Assembly: GCF_016889805.1 (NCBI RefSeq)
Contig: NZ_CP069535.1
Span: forward strand, 1,798,001-1,862,000
DNA: 64,000 bases
Direction: 5' to 3'
Source of the DNA: Rhodanobacter sp. FDAARGOS 1247
GTDB lineage: Bacteria > Pseudomonadota > Gammaproteobacteria > Xanthomonadales > Rhodanobacteraceae
Shown here: one piece after another, positions 1 to 7,132 of the stretch
Numbering within the stretch: position 1 is the stretch's first letter
Layout: each line of letters opens with the position of its first letter
Made by a program: the position numbers and the translations under genes
Notes under the pieces: model-generated
What the model was told of the DNA's origin: nothing
The model's input: only the letters and a program-made list of their open reading frames with translations
Database searches by the model: none

Positions 1-1
1 C

Positions 2-169
2 CAGTACGACCACGACGCCGAAGGCGGCATCGCACTGGACCAGCAATGCCTGCCCGACGAGCTGGTCGGCAGCGTGTTCTACGAACCGGTCGAACGTGGC
101 CTGGAACTGCAACTGCGCGAAAAACTGCTGGCCCTGCGCGCCGCCCGCGAAAAAGCCCGCGGCGGCTGA
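2..169 (+). CDS. rarA: Replication-associated recombination protein A, C-terminal end (partial)
   Basis: Only the last 55 codons are in the window; the reading frame is open from base 2 to the TGA at 167-169. The tail carries the pattern of RarA/MgsA C-termini: a (Q)YDHD segment, a DQQCLPDEL stretch, then VFYEPVERGLE and a charged helix ending in RAAREKARGG. RarA is an AAA+ ATPase of the clamp-loader/RuvB class that acts at stalled replication forks. Its position just upstream of serS agrees with other Xanthomonadales. The ATPase core lies outside the window, so the call rests on the tail and on synteny. Confidence 0.6.
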   Translation, partial: QYDHDAEGGIALDQQCLPDELVGSVFYEPVERGLELQLREKLLALRAAREKARGG

Positions 170-247
170 TTCCGCTGCTGCACGCTCCCTTGCCGTTGCC
201 GCGATGCCCGGCATAGATTCGACCCGTCAACCGGGGAGGGGTGAACC

Positions 248-826
248 ATGCGCGTACTCGTGGCGGGTCTGATCGGTGGCATCGTGATCTTCGTATGGGG
301 CGTGCTGGCGCACATGGCGCTGGGGCTGGGCAACGTCGGCATCCAGTTGCCGGCCAACGAGAACGTGGTGTTGAACAGCCTGCACGAAGGGCTGGGCAAC
401 CAGCCCGGCGTCTACATCCTGCCGTCGCTGGACCCGAAGCAGATGGGCGACGAGGCGGTGATCAAGGCCTACTCGGCCAAGGCCGCAACCTCGCCGTATG
501 CGTGGGTGGTCTACCTGCCGCAAGGCGACGACATGATGCAGATGGGCCCGCAAATCGGACGGCAATGGGCATCCGACACGCTCGCCGCGCTGGCGCTGGC
601 CTGCATCCTCGGACTGGCCGGACTGGGCTTTCGCCGGCGCATCGGCGTGGCGGCCACCGCCGCCGTGTTCGCCTGGCTGAGCACGATGCTGCCGTACTGG
701 AACTGGTACCGCTTCCCGCTCGACTTCACCCTGGCCGCCCTGGTCGAACAACTCGTCGGCTGGCTGCTCGCCGGCGCCGCGATGGCCTGGTGGCTGGGCC
801 GCAGCGAACGCAAGCTGGCCAGCTAA
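248..826 (+). CDS. Hypothetical inner-membrane protein, 192 aa
   Basis: The ATG at 248 follows a GGGGAGGGGTGAACC ribosome-binding region. The protein opens with a hydrophobic segment (about residues 5-25). A soluble, probably periplasmic stretch of about 90 residues follows, containing LPANENVVL and PQGDDMMQMGP. The C-terminal half has three further hydrophobic segments (about 113-133, 138-155 and 163-185) and ends in RSERKLAS. This suggests a four-helix membrane protein with one extracytoplasmic domain. I do not recognise the family, and no catalytic motif stands out. It is separated from serS by about 240 bp that include a hairpin repeat. Confidence 0.75.
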   Translation: MRVLVAGLIGGIVIFVWGVLAHMALGLGNVGIQLPANENVVLNSLHEGLGNQPGVYILPSLDPKQMGDEAVIKAYSAKAATSPYAWVVYLPQGDDMMQMGPQIGRQWASDTLAALALACILGLAGLGFRRRIGVAATAAVFAWLSTMLPYWNWYRFPLDFTLAALVEQLVGWLLAGAAMAWWLGRSERKLAS

Positions 827-863
827 AAAGCCGCCTGCATCTCAGTCGCGGAGCCGGTATTCC

Positions 864-890
864 CCCTCCCCTGCGTGCAGCAGGGGAGGG
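864..890. repeat. Intergenic palindromic (REP-like) hairpin
   Basis: CCCTCCCCTGC pairs perfectly with GCAGGGGAGGG across the loop GTGCA, giving an 11-bp stem. It is followed by GGCCGGGGAGGGGTGAAGCCCC, a composition typical of short dispersed intergenic repeats in Xanthomonadales. It lies between the membrane protein gene and serS and could also end transcription, but it has no T-tract. Confidence 0.55.
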
Positions 891-1036
891 CCGGGGAGGG
901 GTGAAGCCCCCACGAAATCAAGCAGCCGCCCAACGCACGCTTGAGGCCCCAAGCCAAAAACCTGAGCTCCGCACCCGCGCAAAACCCCCACGCCAACCCG
1001 CGCTACATTGCAGCCACCACCACCCCCCAGCGATAA

Positions 1037-2730
<1,694 letters not shown>

Positions 2731-2778
2731 TAAGCTTGCACGCTTGCCGGCAGAGCAACCTGCTGGTGACAGATTTAT

Positions 2779-2942
2779 GGAGAGATGGCCGAGCGGTTTA
2801 AGACAGCAGTCTTGACGCGGAGGCAGGAAGCCGAAGCGAACAGCGGCAAAGCCGCTGGCCCCGAAGGGGTGGAGGGCAGGATGCCCGTAGCAAAACTGCC
2901 GTAGTGGCGCGCAACGCGCGCCTCGTCAGTACAACGAGTTCT
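2779..2942 (+). pseudogene. tRNA-Ser 5'-half pseudogene, unit 1
   Basis: This is the most diverged unit: the D-loop region reads GAGCGGTTTAAGACAG where units 2 and 3 and the real tRNA read GAGTGGTTTAAGGCAG. The insert hairpin CAGCGGC-AAA-GCCGCTG is perfect. The terminal hairpin is GGCGCGC-AAC-GCGCGCC. The leader before it (GACAGATTTAT) resembles the leader of the intact tRNA, suggesting this was once the promoter-proximal tRNA. Confidence 0.85.
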
Positions 2943-3107
2943 GGAGAGATGGCCGAGTGGTTTAAGGCAGCAGTCTTGACGCGGAGGCAGGAAGCCGAAG
3001 CGGACAGCGGCGGAGCTGCTGGCCCCGAAGGGGGGGAGGGCAGGATGCCCGGAACAAAACTGCCGTAGTGGCGCGCGGAGCGCGCCTTGCGCAGGACAAC
3101 GAGTTCT
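2943..3107 (+). pseudogene. tRNA-Ser 5'-half pseudogene, unit 2
   Basis: The tRNA-derived 5' half is identical to that of the intact tRNA. The insert differs from units 1 and 3 in ways that keep pairing: CAGCGGC-GGA-GCTGCTG uses a G-U pair, and the terminal hairpin is GGCGCGC-GGA-GCGCGCC. Stem conservation with loop variation suggests selection on RNA or hairpin structure, or copying from a structured element family. Confidence 0.85.
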
Positions 3108-3273
3108 GGAGAGATGGCCGAGTGGTTTAAGGCAGCAGTCTTGACGCGGAGGCAGGAAGCCGAAGCGAACAGCGGCGCAGCCGCTGGCCCCGAAGGGGTG
3201 GAGGGCAGGATGCCCGGAACAAAACTGCCGTAGTGGCGCGCAACGCGCGCCTTGCAGCAGACAACAAGTTTAT
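3108..3273 (+). pseudogene. tRNA-Ser 5'-half pseudogene, unit 3
   Basis: The 5' half is identical to the intact tRNA. The insert hairpin is CAGCGGC-GCA-GCCGCTG and the terminal hairpin GGCGCGC-AAC-GCGCGCC. The spacer ends in GTTTAT directly before the functional tRNA-Ser, unlike the GTTCT that precedes units 2 and 3. Confidence 0.85.
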
Positions 3274-3363
3274 GGAGAGATGGCCGAGTGGTTTAAGGCA
3301 GCAGTCTTGAAAACTGCCGTAGGTGCAAGCCTACCGTGGGTTCGAATCCCACTCTCTCCGCCA
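3274..3363 (+). tRNA. tRNA-Ser(UGA)
   Basis: This is a complete 90-nt class II tRNA with encoded CCA (3361-3363). The acceptor GGAGAGA pairs with TCTCTCC, and the discriminator is G. The anticodon stem GCAGT/ACTGC encloses CTTGAAA, giving anticodon TGA (UGA), which reads UCN codons. The long variable arm GTAGG..CCTAC and T-arm with GTTCGAATC are present. It is the only intact copy of the local tRNA-Ser family and lies close to serS. Confidence 0.97.
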
Positions 3364-3456
3364 GTTATCCAATAGGTAGTGGCTCCGGCCAAGCAGTTCC
3401 GGAACTACCCTACTAAAAGACCTACTACGCCTGATGTGCTGGGCTGTGTGGGCGAG

Positions 3457-3481
3457 AAGGCCACCCTTGAGGCGGCCTTTT
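3457..3481. terminator. Putative terminator between tRNA-Ser and the ART-like gene
   Basis: AAGGCC (3457-3462) pairs with GGCCTT (3474-3479), and the hairpin is followed by two more T residues on the + strand. It could end the tRNA transcript on the + strand and, being bordered by AA on its left side, the convergent gene on the - strand. The stem is short, so confidence is moderate. Confidence 0.5.
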
Positions 3482-3484
3482 GCT

Positions 3485-4246
3485 TCATGGCCCACGGGCC
3501 ATTTGGTCTTGAAGCTTCTTCGCTTCGCGTAGCCTTTCGGCGTGGGGCGCTGTCCTTTGCAAGACCCGCTGCGTTGCCTCGGGATTGAGCCAGCGCGGAC
3601 CTGCGACGTCGCGGGTGTGCCCGACCCTCAACAAAAGTGCTTCGTACTGTTTTTGAGTCACGCTGGCAGTGCCGTAGTAGATTTTCGCGGCTTCGGCGAC
3701 AAGCTCCTCAAACGGGCTGGAGTGTCCGCCCACCGAATAGATATCCTCCCGTTCCAGCTTGTCGATTTCTAGGACAGCTTCGCTTTGGCTGTCTCCGTAG
3801 CAGCCCGCACCCTTCGCATAATTAGCAATAACGGACTTGTTCCGTTCCATCGCATCACGGAAAGCGTGGTCTTGGTACAACTCGCGCAGGTTGACGATCA
3901 CGCTACCGGCGGGCGGCTTGATGGAGAAAATGACGCCCTGATAGCCCTGTCCCTCAGGGGGTACGCCGCCTTTGAAGCCTTTGGCGATTTCGAGGTCCGT
4001 TGTCCACGAGGAAATTTTCTCGGGCAGGCGGTTTTCGCCCAACAAATCCCATACGCCACCCTTCACAAGCGCAATCTGTCTATGGCACACCAAGACGCTT
4101 TCGCGGAACTGCGAAGGCAGGTTCTGACAAGCTGCTTTTAACTCCGCCCCGCGGCGTCGATTCTGCTTCGCGCCACCACCGCGCTGCCAATCGCTTACGG
4201 CTTGAAGCAGGGGAAGATCAAATGTAAATCCATGAGCTGCATTCAT
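3485..4246 (-). CDS. Putative ADP-ribosyltransferase-fold protein (candidate toxin/effector), 253 aa
   Basis: The ATG at 4246 is preferred to an upstream in-frame GTG at 4309, because that codon lies inside a 10-bp hairpin (4302-4325). The pattern matches the R-S-E signature of cholera-toxin-type ADP-ribosyltransferases: VLVCHRQ (Arg56), ISSWTTDLEIAKGF (Ser79/80-Trp-Thr, Ala88, Phe91) and SQSEAVLE (Gln154-x-Glu156, the Q/E-x-E turn). The strand GVIFSIKPPAGSVIV lies between the second and third motifs, as expected for the fold. There is no signal peptide. A C-terminal helical tail rich in R, K and Q follows. The DUF6953-like gene lies just upstream on the same strand. The substrate is unknown, and the fold call rests on motifs only. 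Confidence 0.6.
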   Translation of the reverse strand: MNAAHGFTFDLPLLQAVSDWQRGGGAKQNRRRGAELKAACQNLPSQFRESVLVCHRQIALVKGGVWDLLGENRLPEKISSWTTDLEIAKGFKGGVPPEGQGYQGVIFSIKPPAGSVIVNLRELYQDHAFRDAMERNKSVIANYAKGAGCYGDSQSEAVLEIDKLEREDIYSVGGHSSPFEELVAEAAKIYYGTASVTQKQYEALLLRVGHTRDVAGPRWLNPEATQRVLQRTAPHAERLREAKKLQDQMARGP

Positions 4247-4301
4247 GTACGACCTACCTGAGAACGTTGCCCCGCGTATCGGCGAAGGCTGCAAATTAGA
4301 A

Positions 4302-4325
4302 CTCGGCACCCATGAGGGTGCCGAG
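4302..4325 (-). terminator. Perfect hairpin between the DUF6953-like and ART-like genes
   Basis: CTCGGCACCC pairs perfectly with GGGTGCCGAG around the loop ATGA, giving a 10-bp stem. It lies in the 88-bp gap between the two minus-strand genes. Read on the minus strand it is followed by TTCTAATTTG, a moderately T-rich tract. It may be a terminator or attenuator that lowers expression of the distal ART-like gene. Confidence 0.65.
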
Positions 4326-4334
4326 CTGCTACGA

Positions 4335-4613
4335 CTATCGAACCATCCGCTTGTCGGGTGGATCAGACTCGCGGCGTTGCCGCCACGTCTGCGAACTCCG
4401 ACTCCAGACCACGTCGTCAGGCGTCAGCTTGCGGAACTCCTCAAGGATTCCCTTGTTGATTGCCCAGTTTCGCTGGCGGTTCTTGTAGACGTGATGTTCG
4501 CCGAAGGTCATGCGGATGCCGCGCGCAGCAGAGGACTGCACCAAGCGGTTCTGCCGCCGGTACTGATCAAGCATCCACCGCGCCACGGCCTTCTCATCTT
4601 CCGAAGGGGTCAT
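4335..4613 (-). CDS. DUF6953-like small protein, 92 aa
   Basis: The ATG at 4613 has an excellent Shine-Dalgarno (GGAGGTGATAT before ATG). The protein begins EDEKAVARWMLDQYRR, then has FGEHHVYKNRQRNWAINKGILEEFRKLTPDDVVW and a basic WRQRR tail. I recall this arrangement (AxWMLxxL near the N-terminus, then FGxxxVYxNxxGNxAIxxxVLxxFRKLT and VVWxxxxxxWRxR) from the uncharacterised DUF6953 family; that assignment is from memory. It is the upstream neighbour of the ART-like gene on the same strand, so it could be its partner or immunity protein, but no evidence beyond position supports this. Confidence 0.65.
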   Translation of the reverse strand: MTPSEDEKAVARWMLDQYRRQNRLVQSSAARGIRMTFGEHHVYKNRQRNWAINKGILEEFRKLTPDDVVWSRSSQTWRQRRESDPPDKRMVR

Positions 4614-4697
4614 ATATCACCTCCGATGACCTGTAAGAGGTGTCCTCGCTCAAGAGAGACGGGAGGGCGCACCGAGGGCGCCTCCCGGGTGCTGCGC

Positions 4698-4796
4698 TTA
4701 GCCCGGAAGGCTGCGCCAATGCTGACAGACGTACTCCAGACGGCCCCTACGGACCCGGGTATACGCGCACACATGCACCGCCTTGGCGTGGGACAT
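4698..4796 (-). CDS. Small protein, 32 aa, with perfect ribosome-binding site
   Basis: The ATG at 4796 is preceded by GCAGGAGGACTT, a near-ideal Shine-Dalgarno at normal spacing. It opens MSHAKAVHVCAYTRVRRG and ends EYVCQHWRSLPG. The pattern VHVxAYTRxRxGxxExVxxHxRS looks like that of short basic proteins I associate with phages and plasmids, but I cannot name a family. It lies upstream of the DUF6953-like and ART-like genes on the same strand, with 84 bp before the next gene, and could head that transcription unit. Confidence 0.5.
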   Translation of the reverse strand: MSHAKAVHVCAYTRVRRGRLEYVCQHWRSLPG

Positions 4797-5113
4797 AAGT
4801 CCTCCTGCAAGCCGGGTTTGTGAGGGCGATATCGGAATTCCGGGTCCCAGGGGGTATACTCCCTGTGTTGTACGGGCCGCGGAATCGGCAGAGGGACACC
4901 CTCAACTGCCATGCCGTGATGCCGGTACGGAGATTCGGAACGCCGTTGTGGGCACCCTTGCCGGGGTGTTTCCAACTCCGAACCAGCCGCACCAGCGTTT
5001 CTGCCTACCTAGCGCCTCAACTCAAGCCTGTTTCGCGACGGGGAACTTGAGTTGGGGCGTTGCTTTGTCTTGGCCACCCACGGCGGTAGTCAGCGGGCGG
5101 CCACGGTCTAATG
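4797..5113. other. Intergenic gap of the accessory island
   Basis: No convincing gene is seen. The stretch contains an imperfect palindrome around a TATACT hexamer (4848-4865, CAGGGGG-TATA-CTCCCTG), which could be a promoter with an overlapping operator. It also contains a large inverted repeat at 5013-5059. It separates the DUF5343-like gene from the 32-aa ORF, and any promoter for the DUF6953/ART genes should be here. Confidence 0.5.
5013..5059. repeat. 13-15 bp inverted repeat
   Basis: GCCTCAACTCAAG (5014-5026) pairs with CTTGAGTTGGGGC (5046-5058) with a single mismatch, and flanking bases extend the stem. The loop is about 19 nt. It lies 55 bp past the stop of the DUF5343-like gene and could end that transcript. 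There is no proper T-run on the minus strand, so an operator or attachment role is also possible. Confidence 0.55.
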
Positions 5114-5863
5114 TCATGACGGTTCCTCCGCGGCGTCCGCCGCCCCCGCTTCCTCGGCCATCGTTTCCCTGTAGTTGTTGATGATGAACTCGATCATCTT
5201 CACCACGGAGATCCACTGACGGTCCGTCATGCCCTTCGGCAAGATGATCGCCCCGTCCTTCCCGGCAATCGGGATCGGAATGCTGATCATCGAGTCGTCA
5301 TACGGCTTCTGGTGATGTTTCGGCGTGCCATGGACGGGTTCCTGCTGGGCAAGCGCGGCCGGGGGCGTGATGCTAGGCTTCGCTTTGCGCTTTGCAGTCG
5401 GGGAAACCGTCGGCGCCTTGACGTGCGGGCTGACTTGAATCCCCGCGTCCCGAGTGGCAGCCAAAAAGAAGCTGATGCACTTGCTCAGCGTTGAGCCCGA
5501 GATTTCGTACTCGCGGAATTTGTCGGTCATCTGCTGGGTCGTGGCCGACTTCAGATTGAACGTGCCGTCAGTCACCGCGGAGTAGCTTTGCTCGATCATC
5601 GTCTTGAGCATGGCCTTAGCCACGGCCTCATCGGCAGCAAGATACTTATCGAGTCGCTCAGTGCGCGCGCCGTCGTTGTCGATCAGCTTGAACCACTTCA
5701 GGGCCGCGATGAGCGCCGCCTGCTCCGACCCGGATCGCTTCCGAAGCAATCCCAGACTACGGTCGATCACGTCCGGGAGCACCTCGTGGGAACGCAGCTC
5801 CCCGATGAGCGTCTCGAAGCTCTTGTAGGAGGTGTAAGGGGGCTTGATTGCCTTGTCGTTCAC
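5114..5863 (-). CDS. DUF5343-like protein, 249 aa
   Basis: The GTG at 5863 follows GCGGAGGCGCTC, a good Shine-Dalgarno. A longer reading from 5926 would start inside the predicted promoter and is rejected. The N-terminal half reads PPYTSYKSFETLIGELRSH, then DRSLGLLRKRSGSEQAALIAALKWFKLIDNDG and TERLDKYL. This resembles DUF5343 proteins, which look like winged-helix-type sequence readers. The middle is a low-complexity P/K/T-rich linker (about residues 160-200). The C-terminus has a short SISIPIPIAGKDGAIILPKGMT motif and a helix. The function is unknown. It is the first gene of the minus-strand island and has its own promoter. Confidence 0.6.
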   Translation of the reverse strand: MNDKAIKPPYTSYKSFETLIGELRSHEVLPDVIDRSLGLLRKRSGSEQAALIAALKWFKLIDNDGARTERLDKYLAADEAVAKAMLKTMIEQSYSAVTDGTFNLKSATTQQMTDKFREYEISGSTLSKCISFFLAATRDAGIQVSPHVKAPTVSPTAKRKAKPSITPPAALAQQEPVHGTPKHHQKPYDDSMISIPIPIAGKDGAIILPKGMTDRQWISVVKMIEFIINNYRETMAEEAGAADAAEEPS

Positions 5864-5899
5864 GAGCGCCTCCGCAGGTGCGGGTGGATTTTGGCGCAG

Positions 5900-5926
5900 A
5901 GTATACCTTTCTGATGTGGCGTGCAA
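5900..5926 (-). promoter_or_regulatory. Promoter of the DUF5343-like gene
   Basis: Read on the minus strand, TTGCAC (5921-5926) and TATACT (5900-5905) are 15 bp apart, short of the ideal 17. Transcription would start near 5893, about 30 nt before the GTG start. The -10 hexamer is near-consensus; the -35 is four of six. Confidence 0.5.
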
Positions 5927-5941
5927 CGCCTGTTTCGTAAT

Positions 5942-5955
5942 TTGGTCTAGACCAA
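5942..5955. promoter_or_regulatory. Perfect 14-bp palindrome, probable operator
   Basis: TTGGTCTAGACCAA is a perfect dyad lying about 16 bp upstream of the -35 of the DUF5343-like gene. It sits at the edge of an AT-rich stretch. The location suggests a regulator binding site, but the cognate regulator is not evident in the window. Confidence 0.5.
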
Positions 5956-6395
5956 CTTATGCTGAAATTAATTGTAATTACTACATCATAACTATTTGAT
6001 TCATAAAGATAGCATAGACTTATGCACAGGTTGATGCATTGTTTTGTCTCAAATATTGAGTCTTGAACTACGTCAGGAAAATGCTTCTTCAAGCTCCTGC
6101 TTGCTGATCCTTTCCCCGGAAGTGGTGGTTTCGTTGTCTATGCCGCGTTTCATGCGAGGCTATATGCGATGCCAGTATGCGCTCTGCTACGTCCCTGCAA
6201 CTCGTATGCGTTACGGAAATGCGTGCCGCGGCGCTTCGCCCAGCAGTGACCGCGGCGCGAGTCGCCAACCCAAGGAGGTCTGGATGTGCCCGGTCACGAG
6301 GCTGCCAGCGAATCAGGCCGTAGGCCCTGCTTCTCGCGCATTTCAGCCTTGATTCGGCAGACGATCCACCCGGAGGCGACGTGCTGCCAGCGGAG

Positions 6396-6470
6396 CGAGA
6401 AACGGGACGGAGGAAATTAAGTCGCCCTGACTCTCCGCTGTTCCCCTTGTCTCTGTTGACCCGCTGGGGC
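6396..6470 (+). repeat. Dispersed repeat, copy 1 (upstream of brnT)
   Basis: This stretch runs from CGAGAAACGG, through ACGGAGGAAAT, ACTCTCC and GTTCCCCTTGT, to CTGTTGA and is a diverged direct repeat of 7279-7352. Both are in the same orientation and bracket the BrnT/BrnA genes. It resembles an intergenic repeat family I recall from proteobacterial genomes, often found near accessory genes. Confidence 0.65.
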
Positions 6471-6508
6471 AAGGACGTGATAACCCCACTCGTCGCCGCT
6501 TCCGGAAT

Positions 6509-6537
6509 TTGACACTTGCACAAAGTGTAACTACATT
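6509..6537 (+). promoter_or_regulatory. brnTA promoter with operator-like palindrome
   Basis: TTGACA (6509-6514), a perfect -35 hexamer, is 17 bp from TACATT (6532-6537). Between and over them lies the inverted repeat ACACTT..AAGTGT (6512-6528). This is the layout expected for autorepression by the BrnA antitoxin or BrnTA complex, which is known for the family. Confidence 0.7.
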
Positions 6538-6567
6538 CCGTAACCACACATCAAGAAGCCAACGGAC

Positions 6568-6852
6568 ATGGACTTCGAGTGGGACGACGCCAAGGCGGCA
6601 CTCAATCTGCGCAAGCACGGCATCGCGTTCGAGGATGCTGCGTACGTTTTTCTCGATCCTGGACGAATCGACATGGTCGATGATCGTGACGACTACGGCG
6701 AGGAGCGTTGGCTGAGTATCGGTTGGGTGAGTCCGGTGTTGTTGGTGGTGGCCCATACCGAGCGCGGCATCCACGGCGAAGTCATCCGCATCATCTCGGC
6801 CCGCAAGGCCAATGCCCAGGAACGAGCCTTCTATCATGAAGCACAAACTTGA
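6568..6852 (+). CDS. brnT: BrnT family ribonuclease toxin
   Basis: The 94-residue protein is typical BrnT: MDFEWDDAKAALNLRKHGIAFEDA at the start, then the DDRDDYGEERWLSIGWV segment and a C-terminal GEVIRIISARKANAQERAFYHE. BrnT has a RelE/ParE-like fold and cleaves RNA to stop translation. The WDxxKxxxNxxKHGxxFE and RIISAR motifs are intact, so the toxin is probably functional. It is the first gene of the pair and overlaps brnA. A strong promoter with a palindrome lies just upstream. Confidence 0.93.
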   Translation: MDFEWDDAKAALNLRKHGIAFEDAAYVFLDPGRIDMVDDRDDYGEERWLSIGWVSPVLLVVAHTERGIHGEVIRIISARKANAQERAFYHEAQT

Positions 6853-7132
6853 TCCCAAGCGCCCGACACAACCGACCACCGCGCAGCGCAAGCGTCTGCA
6901 GGCCGTGGCGGACAAGCCCGATGTCGATATCGATTACAGCGACATTCCCGCCCTGTCGCCGGAATTCTGGGCAACGCATCGCCCCGTGCGCAGCGAGCCC
7001 AAGGCGCAGGTGACCTTGCGCATTGACCGGGAAGTGCTGGACTACTTCAAGAGCGGCGGCACGGGCTACCAGACGCGGATCAACGATGTGCTGCGCAGCT
7101 TCGTGGCGGCGCACAGTGACGCGCACCGCTGA
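6836..7132 (+). CDS. brnA: BrnA family antitoxin
   Basis: The ATG at 6836 lies inside the end of brnT, which is the normal coupled arrangement. The 98-residue protein has a basic N-terminus (MKHKLDPKRP), an acidic middle (DVDIDYSDIPALSPEFWATHRP) and the C-terminal ribbon-helix-helix DNA-binding part QVTLRIDREVLDYFKSGGTGYQTRINDVLRSFV. BrnA binds BrnT and represses the operon. An upstream in-frame ATG at 6812 is less likely because it would lengthen the overlap and has no better Shine-Dalgarno. Confidence 0.93.
   Translation: MKHKLDPKRPTQPTTAQRKRLQAVADKPDVDIDYSDIPALSPEFWATHRPVRSEPKAQVTLRIDREVLDYFKSGGTGYQTRINDVLRSFVAAHSDAHR

Larger units (their letters stand above)
2779..3273 (+). repeat. Tandem array of three tRNA-Ser-derived ~165-bp units
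   Basis: Three consecutive units start at 2779, 2943 and 3108 (periods 164, 165 and 166) and end at the intact tRNA-Ser at 3274. Each starts with the acceptor 5' strand, D-arm and anticodon 5' stem of tRNA-Ser up to CTTGA, where TGA is the anticodon. An insert of about 76 nt follows, made of serial hairpins: CAGCGGC/GCCGCTG, CCCC-GAA-GGGG and GGGCA-GGA-TGCCC. Next comes AAAACTGCCGTAG, the anticodon 3' stem and start of the variable arm. Finally a GGCGCGC/GCGCGCC hairpin replaces the rest of the tRNA, followed by about 20 nt of spacer. The 3' acceptor strand and T-arm are absent, so these are not functional tRNAs. Confidence 0.9.
5927..6567. other. AT-rich intergenic region of the accessory island
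   Basis: About 640 bp separate the DUF5343-like gene from brnT. Bases 5940-6060 are markedly AT-rich for this genome (for example AATTAATTGTAATTA), a sign of foreign DNA. The stretch holds the palindrome at 5942, a TTATGCACA sequence at 6020-6028 matching the DnaA-box pattern TTATNCACA, a diverged repeat at 6396-6470 and the brnT promoter. A 22-codon ORF at 6284-6352 has AAGGAGG before its ATG but no recognisable product. No other gene is convincing. Confidence 0.5.

Noticed and set aside
2811..2900. Group I intron in the tRNA-Ser anticodon loop
   Set aside because: The insert is only about 76 nt, lacks the P/Q/R/S core, and the host tRNA has no 3' half.
4610..4975. Minus-strand 121-codon frame
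   Set aside because: No ribosome-binding site, R/P-rich composition typical of a GC-rich shadow, and it overlaps the better-supported 32-residue ORF in another frame.
6073..6153. Minus-strand 26-residue ORF (MKRGIDNETTTSG...)
   Set aside because: Protein-like composition, but there is no Shine-Dalgarno and an in-frame stop lies three codons upstream; it is most likely chance or a fragment.
6284..6352. 22-residue ORF with AAGGAGG before its ATG
   Set aside because: Good ribosome-binding site, but no conserved-looking sequence or context; mentioned only in the gap entry.
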